Shown: positions 57,221-64,000 of the stretch, in pieces
Layout of the letters: each line of letters starts with the position of its first letter
How positions within the stretch are numbered: position 1 is the first letter of the stretch
DNA from: Capronia americana
Lineage: Eukaryota; Ascomycota; Eurotiomycetes; Chaetothyriales; Herpotrichiellaceae
Direction of reading: 5' to 3'
DNA: 64,000 nt
Assembly (NCBI GenBank): GCA_016110215.1
Contig: JADWQD010000001.1
Span: forward strand, 868,001-932,000
Translations under genes and position numbers: made by a program
Notes under the pieces: model-generated
What the model saw: only the letters and a program-made list of their open reading frames with translations
Database searches by the model: none
Told to the model about the DNA's origin: nothing

Positions 57221-58343
57221 TCATTCCGCGATAGGCGCGTGAAGGTGGCTGAACTGTTTGTTGGAGTAGCCAGCGTGAACCTCGCTCTCTGGAGTTGTGA
57301 ACGGGGTTTGTTCTTTGATCACCCAACCCTCGGGGTTGTCAATCTTGCCTGGAGGGATCTCAAAACACTCACCCGACGTTGGATTGTCGCCTAACAGGTA
57401 TGAGAAAGCATTCAACAAAGACTCCATCTTCACTATGAGGTTGAGCTTCTCGGCCTCCCCATACCAATCATTTGCTCCAATGGCGATACCTGTCCGAAGG
57501 ATGCCAGGACATACGGCATTGACCGTGATCTTCTCGTCGGCCAATTGCTTGCCCCAAGCGCGAACAAAGCCGACAACAGCACTACGAGTACATGCGAGTT
57601 AGTGTATTTTTTGGCCATAGGGTAGGAGATAGGACTTTACAATTTTGCGGCACAGTAGATTGGCATGCTTGGGACGGCATAAAGACCGCGGACGGAGGAG
57701 ACAGTCACAACTTTGTGTTGGCGGTGTTAGCATGCAAGCCACGTCCAGAAAGCTAGGGAGCAGTGAAGCTTACCTTTTCCTCGAAATCCGAACTTTCCAG
57801 GCTCCTGGTTTCTGAATTGCTGCGTCGCCAATGCAATTGTGAAGAAGACACCGGTAGCATCCACATCCAGAACGCTCAAGTCTGGCTTCTCGAAGGTTGT
57901 TGCTTTCGTTCGGTTGGGAAGCCAGACAGTCTCCGCGATGCCAGCAATGGGATAGACATAGTCAATACGTCCGAGCCTCTTCACGGCGGCCTCGAACCCT
58001 GCTCTTTGCGAATCCCAGTCCGTGACATCGACCTGCACCGCCCAAGCGACTTCTCCGTTTGCTTTTTCATTCAATTCCTTAACGACCGCTTGTGCCCCTT
58101 CGAGGTTGCGATCGGCAACGAAAATTTTGACTCTGCTCGTTCCGCATCGCGCAGATGATTAGAAGAGGGCACATGTAACATGGCATGAATACGCACCCTT
58201 TGCTGACAACCATGTTGGCTACATTGCGGCCAATCCCACTTGCGCCCCCTAGGAAAGGTCATTAGTCCCAGATGCTCCGTGTCCGATGGTGTATGGAAGC
58301 ATCCCACACCTGTAACGTATGCTGTCTGTCCGCTATATGACAT
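57221..58343 (-). CDS. Short-chain dehydrogenase/reductase (15-PGDH-like)
   Basis: A classical SDR of 291 residues oxidising or reducing a secondary alcohol/ketone. Five exons were resolved: 58343-58310, 58248-58197, 58132-57774, 57710-57641 and 57581-57221. They join YVTG-GASGIGRNVAN, VSKG-VKIFVADRN, FRGK-VVTVSSVRG and AAKF-AVVGFVRAWG. The cofactor loop is TGGASGIG. The active site is SSVRG with YCAAK, giving the Ser-Tyr-Lys triad. The NNAG motif that follows strand 4 is replaced by PIAG, a change found in fungal PGDH-like SDRs. It is the last gene of the catabolic stretch. It may oxidise a hydroxyl on the same scaffold as its neighbours. Confidence 0.92.
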
Positions 58344-59661
58344 GGTGTTTGTGACCGCGGGTGGAAGACCTGGTTTAGACAGATACTTTTTGGACGGATC
58401 CTAAAGAATATCATAAGCGTGGGTAGTCTGAGTGCGTCCAGGGCGCCAACGGGGTTCACTGCGAGGCAAACAATATTCTACGGGCTTCTTTTGAAATTGT
58501 TTCCTGAACCAAGTTGGCAGAATTGGGGAAGCATTTCAGACAGAGGCTCAATTGCGAGGCTCCTGCCCCTGTGGCGGAGGTTGGAACCCGCGTACCCCGC
58601 AATCCCTGCCCCGTCGAAGCTGCTTGCCGGAATCAACCGACTTCCAATGGCACCAACGATGTCTTCTCCATCAGTCGTTGACCCGAGAGCCGACCCCGCA
58701 GGCACGCCTCGGGCGAGCTCATGAGAAGTCCGTACTCGGTACACGGTACTCGGTACTCGGTACACGGCCACAGCTCCATATACCTTGAACTCGCCGCTGA
58801 GGATGCTGGTGTTGGCGCGATTGACGCAGAGGGCATGATTTATCGACAAGAGGGCCTCCTACAAACAGAACCCGCTTCCCAATCTCCCTACAGGGCATTG
58901 TCCTGCACAAGGCAAATCACTTTGGCATGTTGGATGCATCGTGCGACTGATTTGGTTCAGAGGGCGTTTCCAGGCAGGGAGAGGACAGCTGGTTGCAACT
59001 CTGTGAGCCTACTCCGCGTGACTGTGGAATATGGAAGCGCCTAGAACCATAAGAACGCAGTATACTCATTAACAGTATCGTCCCTCCACTTGGTCTGGTT
59101 CATTCGAATTCCTGGAGGAAGGATCTGGACTTGAGCAACGCCGAGACGGAAAGAGGAGGGCAATGTGGGTGATTGATGGAAAGGCATTCAAGCGCGTTTC
59201 CCGGTCCTGCGCTGGCGATGAGAAGCTCAACTTCATCAGTGTCATGTTTGATGTTGCAATGTCATTCAAGACCAGGGCCTTCGTGATCGTTTCTCATGAA
59301 GCCAGTCAGAACGCACCTTGAGGTTGGCTTGACGTCGGTCACAAATTCGAGACTTCACACAGTGGCCACCCAAGAGAGAAGAAACCAGTGAATAATTACT
59401 CAAGGACTTCACTGTTGCCAAACCATGATCACAATTTCTCGAAAGTTTTGCTTCACGACCCGTATTTCAGTACAAGCTAACTGCCTGTACAGACTTGACC
59501 TTTTCCGAACCTCTAACAAGATTCTTCTCTTTCATGCGTTCGAGTCTTGCACGGACTAGAGGTCAAAGAACACTTTGCAACACAGACATTCTGGCCCCTC
59601 TTCCACTCTGCTCTAGCTCGCCGCACACACTAGTCTCCCTCCTCCTCAATAACAACTGAAG
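58344..59661. other. Divergent intergenic region with a short tandem repeat
   Basis: These 1.3 kb separate the SDR from the BTB gene. The GTACTCG/GTACACG array is listed separately. No other structure is supported. It marks the change from the catabolic cluster to ordinary genes. Confidence 0.4.
58732..58766. repeat. Five-unit 7-nt tandem repeat
   Basis: Units alternate GTACTCG, GTACACG, GTACTCG, GTACTCG and GTACACG. Each unit begins with GTAC, and the array can fold on itself through those palindromic tetramers. Confidence 0.95.
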
Positions 59662-60345
59662 ATGTCGACAGATCACCAGCAACCTGGCGACACCCAGGCC
59701 TCCGACGACGAACAAGCACAAACCTCCCCCTCTACGACAAGTGACCCGATCACTGTGCAGGTGGGAGAGAATCGCTTCGTTACCTTCCGCTCCACCTTGA
59801 CTGGTGAAAGCCCATATTTTCAGCGACTGCTCTCTGCCCGGTGGCAACGCCCGCAGGCTGATGGATCATACTTTGTGGACGCGGACGGGTCTCTGTTCAC
59901 CTATATTCTCCGCTACCTTCGATCAGGAGCCCTCCCATTGTTCTACAGCAGCCACGCTGGACACGACTACGGCATGTATCAGGCGCTGCTGGTGGAGGCC
60001 CAATACTTCCAGATCCCGCGTCTGACGAAATGGCTGGCGAACAAAGGATACGAAAAGGCGGTGAAATTCGAATATTCAGCCGAGGAGTTCGAAGGGTCCC
60101 AAGTGCTTACCAAATCATATGACTCGGGCGTGCAAGTGGAATACAAGACAACCTGGGTGACCAAAAAGGTCTACGTCTGCCCTCGAGGGATCTACGTTCA
60201 CCGAGGAAACCCGGGTGCTTGCGGGAGATTGTGCAAGAATGCCAAGAATGGTGATGAAGATGAATTCGAGGATGAGGACGTGCTGAAAACGGTGGCAATC
60301 TCGAAGAAGACGTTGTTCGACAGTCAGCTATGCCTTACAGAGTAA
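59662..60345 (+). CDS. BTB/POZ (T1/KCTD-type) domain protein
   Basis: A single-exon protein of 227 residues. A Ser/Thr/Gln-rich N-terminus is followed by a T1-type BTB domain from ITVQVGENRFVTFRSTLT to YFQIPRLTKWL (residues about 30-125). It shows the FVDADGSLFTYILRYLRSG core typical of KCTD-like fungal proteins (quoted in parts: DADGSLFTYILRYL). The C-terminal third has a CPRGIYVHRGNPGACGRLC segment and an acidic stretch DEDEFEDED. Such proteins oligomerise and can act as cullin-3 adaptors. No catalytic role is expected. It is not obviously related to the catabolic genes. Confidence 0.9.
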   Translation: MSTDHQQPGDTQASDDEQAQTSPSTTSDPITVQVGENRFVTFRSTLTGESPYFQRLLSARWQRPQADGSYFVDADGSLFTYILRYLRSGALPLFYSSHAGHDYGMYQALLVEAQYFQIPRLTKWLANKGYEKAVKFEYSAEEFEGSQVLTKSYDSGVQVEYKTTWVTKKVYVCPRGIYVHRGNPGACGRLCKNAKNGDEDEFEDEDVLKTVAISKKTLFDSQLCLTE

Positions 60346-60923
60346 CGTGGTTGCCTAAAGACTTGGTCTTGGAGGACAATACACATCAGCGGCCGCGGAA
60401 GATGTGCAGGTCGTCAATGCAAGCAACAAATCGTCTCGATACAGGAAACGACCCTTCAGCAATATCACAGAGCAATAGGAACGAAGCATGATAAGGGAGA
60501 TGTTGGTAATTTCGTCTTGGTAATAGCACCGATGTTGTCTCGATGGGTGTAACCATGAACTTGGCGATATGGTTGGACAAGGAATGCCGACTGCCGGAGC
60601 GCAAGACACTGCCATCGGACAAATGTCCTGTACCCAGGAACATGCTGCTCAGGATTATTGCGGCAAATTTAAATAGGCAGCGACGATAGTGGAATACTGC
60701 GCAATAACGAAAAATGCACATTGTCGTCGGAAGCGCGTTGTCGCGTCTGCCTTAGCATTCGTCCGTGTTCGGTCGAGGCCGCAAGGGCCAGGCAGAACCG
60801 ACGACGTCGTCCCTCCCTGGCGTGTCGCTGTCCAGGCATAAAACAAGCGACACTCCAACATTTATTTCCGAGACACAACATTATGGTCAGAGAACGAAAC
60901 TTTAAGACTCCTAGACATTAATC
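60346..60923. other. Intergenic region upstream of FMP52
   Basis: A 578-nt spacer between same-strand genes. No supported gene or motif. Confidence 0.4.
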
Positions 60924-61788
60924 ATGAGTTCAGTCCTTCTCCTCGGCTCCACCGGCCTCGTGGTAAGCAAGCTTAAGCTCGACCCCGTGATACTGTACCG
61001 CGACATCGCCTACCAAGTACGAGGTACTTTTACGAATACCCGTTCCCTAACGCACATACACGTGATTCGCGCAGGGCTCCTCCATCCTCTCCATCCTCCG
61101 CACCGCTCCGCCCTCGCAGGTGTCCGCGATTGAGATCCTAGCGCGGCGATCACCACCTCCCCCGCCTGTCGGTGCCGCCCACACCGACGTATCAATCCCC
61201 GTGTCGGAATTCATCAACAAAGACCTGACGACCTGGGGTCCACACATCGAATCGCTGTCCTCAGCATCACAACCACCACCACCACCTACGCTCCTCTTTT
61301 CCGCTCTAGCCACCACGCGCGCCGCGGCAGGCGGGTTTGCTAACCAGTACGCGCTAGAGCATGACAAGAACATCGAGCTGGCCCGGGCGGCGCACAAGAT
61401 CGGGACGAAAGCGTATGTCCTGATCTCGTCGGGCGGTGCCGATCCAAAGTCCCGGATGGGCTATCTGAGGATGAAAGGCGAGATTGACCAACACGTCCAA
61501 GACATCGGGTTCGAGCATACGGTTATCTTGCGGCCGGGGCTGATTATCGGGAACCGAGAGGAGAGTCGGCTGGCCGAAAGTGTGCTACGGGCCGTGGCCC
61601 TCGGGCTTGGGAAGATCAATTCGCGGTGGTTGAAGGATTCGTGGGCGGTGGAAGCCGAGGTGATAGCCAAAGCTGCTGTCGCGGCTGGGTTGAAGGCCGC
61701 GAAAGGGGAAGTCAAGGAGAAGGTGTGGATAGTAAATCAGCGGGAGATTATCAGGTTGGGGAGGACTGAGTGGAAGGGGTTGTCGTGA
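60924..61788 (+). CDS. FMP52: FMP52-like mitochondrial NAD(P)-binding protein
   Basis: An atypical SDR of 250 residues homologous to yeast Fmp52, found in mitochondria and the outer membrane fraction. Exon 1 (60924-60962) encodes MSSVLLLGSTGLV. The 112-nt intron (GTAAGC...CGCAG) joins it to GSSILSILRT, restoring the GxTGxxG cofactor loop. Exon 2 is 61075-61788. A proline-rich insertion (PPPPPVG and PPPPP) is unusual. The conserved YVLISSGGADPKSRMGYLRMKGE stretch is present (quoted in parts: LISSGGADPKSRMGYLRM), as are ILRPGLIIG and the C-terminal helix. Its function in yeast is poorly known. It belongs to the housekeeping side of the window. Confidence 0.9.
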
Positions 61789-62051
61789 CTACTGTTATAG
61801 CAGCTGTGACATTATCTGAGCGACACGGTGTAATTCCTTTGGAGTACATGGTTAATCGATCAGCGTCTGACAATGTTGTGAAGACTACTTCAAAGGCAAG
61901 AGTATATTTTGTGACGGCAGTGAAACGTCTCCTAACACCCGGCGAAATTTGTTTCTTTTCCGATGATTCAGCCTGTGTGCGGCGTATTATCACAACATAC
62001 GAGGCAAGGACGTGTACCTCGCTAGATAAATATTTTAATAACTCGAGGCAC
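61789..62051. other. Convergent intergenic spacer
   Basis: A short spacer between the FMP52 and YrdC-domain gene ends. Nothing recognised. Confidence 0.4.
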
Positions 62052-62889
62052 TCAATATGCCGCCACCAATCTTTCCAGAGATTTCAACGGAGGGAGCTGC
62101 TTGAGGTGTCCGGATGGCAATACCGCCGAGCCAGGATCTTCGGGCGCGTCAATGTCCCAGAATTTCTTCAAATGGTCTTTGATCACGTCGTAGCAAGCTC
62201 CAATCCGCACAATGTCCGGCTTGGGTCCACTGAAGTCGATCATCGTCGAGCTTTTGCCGTAGTAGCCAAATTTGACCCGGCCATGGTCGATGACGAGATC
62301 GGCAATTCTGATGATTTCCGGGGGAACGTCCTTGAGCTCGAATTTGGTTCCTGGTGAGGCATGTCAGTTGCTACTCTTCTCAATGAACAGGAAAAACGCG
62401 CATGCTAGAACGAGAGGGATCATTACCTGTTCCCGAGATGTTGGCAGAACTTCCCAGTAACGGGAGGCCGGCTGCCCGGGTGAGCTCCACGAGCTCGTCC
62501 TGGAACGGGCCGGCGTTGATCAACATGGCGATGGTGCCGTTGACGGTGAGCGCTTCCAGGGTATCTTCGTCGACGTTCTGCAGGATGGGATGCTTGGGGT
62601 CGTACTTGGCAATGACGGCCAAGGGCAGGTCAAAGTCCTGAGTCAGACAGCGGACAATCTCGGCGTGCTCGGGTTCCATAATATGCAGCTCTTTGTGGAG
62701 GGCGTAGTTGCCGCCCATGGCGTGCCGTTTGTGTGCGGGTCGTTTCTTGGTTGTGAACATCTTTTCCAGTCCCTTTGTCGACGTGGTTCCAAGGCTGTAG
62801 CCCATGGCTACGGGCATGATGGCGATTCCTCCAGCCTTGATCACTTCAAATACCCGTTGGGCGTCTGCCTTGATATCTGGGGCCGGCAT
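62052..62889 (-). CDS. YrdC/Sua5-like domain protein
   Basis: A single-domain YrdC protein of 253 residues. Exon 1 (62889-62427) and exon 2 (62350-62052) join SGTG to TKFELKDVPPE by GTAATG...ACCAG. The ATP/threonine-binding fold is visible in GGIAIMPVAMGYSLGTTS, TKKRPAHKR and LLGSSANISGTG. The KxR and SSANxSG motifs match threonylcarbamoyl-AMP synthases. The C-terminal Sua5 domain is absent, so it is closer to stand-alone YrdC/YciO-type proteins common in fungi. A role in tRNA t6A modification is possible but not assured, since fungi also carry a full Sua5. It is divergent from the MFS gene at 63475. Confidence 0.85.
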
Positions 62890-63474
62890 TTTCGCGAATC
62901 TCTTGGTCGATGCTGGCTTTGCTTTTGTTGGCGAAAGAGGGGCGGCGGTTTCTTACTGAACGAGCCTCAGACTTATTATTGAAGGTTTTTGGACCAGAGT
63001 GTCGTATGTTTGAGCAGACAGTAGGCCCCTTTTTCTATCACGCGTACTCCTCATCGCCGGCGAGGTCGGCCAAGTCGACCCTCCGATGTTGACGTTCCTC
63101 CGAGTCCGCTTTTTTGGCCGTTGTTTTGCGGTCACACATGGACCACACTGGCGAATGCCGATTTCTCGGAGTTTGGCGAGCCACGCGCCAGGATCCTGGT
63201 GAGGGGACGCCGAATCTGGGGTGTAGAATGTCCGGAGAATCCCAGTCATCTCCACAATCGCATGCCCCAGCTGCCCCTTGTATGGGGTCCCGTTCGCCGA
63301 TTTAGTAGTGTTTGCCGACAAAGCCCTATGGCACGTCCAGCATGTCGTACTTCACACTTGGGTGCAGTGGCTGGGTATATATAATCACATGAGAGCCGAT
63401 GCTCTCGTGCTCCCAGCCAGAGCTCCCACTTGTGTTTGGAAACCCCGGATTTATCACTCTCTCTCACCGCAGGC
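62890..63474. promoter_or_regulatory. Divergent promoter region with ACCCCGGATTTA 22 nt before an MFS start codon
   Basis: These 585 bases separate the YrdC gene from the right-edge permease. The 12-mer at 63442-63453 is identical to one in the divergent MFS/thiolase promoter at 15386. No coding region is supported. Confidence 0.4.
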
Positions 63475-64000
63475 ATGGATACATCTTCGACCCAGAAGGA
63501 GCTCGCCATCGAGGCCGAAGCAGTGCACTTCGAGGCTGACGGTGCTGCCAACGTGCCGCATCGCAAGAGCAAGAAGGAAAAGCGGTTGGTGTTGAAGCAA
63601 GACTTGTCTATTGTCTTGCTGCTCGCCGGCTGCTACTGGTTCGCGTACCTGGTATGTTCTGCGCCCAAGTTGGGACCGCAGGGCCTGTGAACTGATCAGA
63701 TGTCCGACAGGATCGAGGTGCGATTGGAAATGCTCGAATCATGGGATTCCAGACGGACCTACACTTGACCCCCAAGGAGTTTTACAACTGCTTGATGATG
63801 TTCTGTCAGTGCACAACAAGGAGTCACCTCTTTCAGCAGTCGCTAACGGACACCTAGTCGTTGGATACCTGATCTTTGAGCTCCCAGCGGCCCTGATCGT
63901 AAAGGTCTTCCAGCCGAATCTGGCCTATGGCTTTGCTGTCATTGCTTTTGGTGTCCTGGCCACATCCATGACCGCCGTCAGATCCTACGCACCCATCATG
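63475..64000 (+). CDS. MFS permease, allantoate/anion symporter family (5' part only)
   Basis: The first 138 residues of a permease that continues beyond the right edge. Exons are 63475-63651, 63711-63804 and 63858 onward. They join CYWFAYL-DRGAIGNARIMGF and LMMF-FVGYLIFELPAALIVK. The first three membrane spans and the conserved loop after span 1 (DRGAIGNARI) mark the Dal5/Tna1-like ACS family, as does the gene at 13335. No stop codon or later spans can be seen. It starts in a spacer carrying the shared CGG 12-mer. Whether it belongs to the catabolic group or to the next region is unknown. Confidence 0.88.

Overview
The window is genomic DNA of a filamentous ascomycete (Pezizomycotina). Nearly every gene is broken by short GT-AG introns, and there are three fungal Zn2Cys6 regulators, fungal-type MFS permeases, a MaoC-type peroxisomal multifunctional enzyme and an FMP52 homologue. 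The density of monooxygenase, dehydrogenase and transporter genes suits a soil or hydrocarbon-associated Eurotiomycete such as a black yeast, but the sequence alone does not settle the genus. I rebuilt 25 protein genes exon by exon. The exon lengths of every model sum to whole codons; two genes run off the window ends.

Left block (0.3-12.5 kb). It holds a ring-cleaving extradiol dioxygenase (cut by the left edge), divergent from a fumarylacetoacetate-hydrolase-fold enzyme, a large regulator with both C2H2 and Zn2Cys6 fingers, a cytochrome P450 divergent from a phenol-hydroxylase-type FAD monooxygenase, and a PRISE-type enone reductase. This is a complete-looking set for hydroxylating an aromatic ring, cleaving it by the meta route and hydrolysing the product.

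Central block (13.3-30.5 kb). It holds an MFS anion permease divergent from an SCP-x type thiolase, a Zn2Cys6 regulator, a FAT1-like very-long-chain acyl-CoA synthetase, the MFE-2/Fox2 hydratase-dehydrogenase and an NmrA-like protein. Synthetase, MFE-2 and SCP-x thiolase are three of the four activities needed to shorten a branched or polycyclic acyl chain. No acyl-CoA oxidase or dehydrogenase is present. About 5 kb then follow (30.5-35.8 kb) with only weak gene candidates, a frameshifted relic and microsatellites.

Right block (35.8-58.3 kb). It holds a third Zn2Cys6 regulator, a sugar-type MFS permease, an aldehyde dehydrogenase, two butanediol-dehydrogenase-type zinc dehydrogenases, a Baeyer-Villiger monooxygenase, a microsomal-type epoxide hydrolase, an HSL-type esterase and an SDR. 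In order these could convert an epoxide to a vicinal diol, an alpha-hydroxyketone, a lactone or ester, and an open-chain acid or aldehyde, as in bacterial limonene and cyclic-ketone degradation. The acid could then enter the CoA-ligase/beta-oxidation block.

Right edge (59.7-64 kb). A BTB protein, FMP52 and a YrdC-domain protein look like ordinary chromosomal genes. A further MFS permease begins at 63475 and leaves the window.

Main inference: 259-58343 resembles a fungal catabolic island for a cyclic terpenoid, steroid, resin-acid or alkyl-aromatic compound, joining meta ring cleavage, Baeyer-Villiger ring opening and peroxisome-type beta-oxidation. The enzyme families are read from sequence. 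The substrate and the unity of the pathway are hypotheses.
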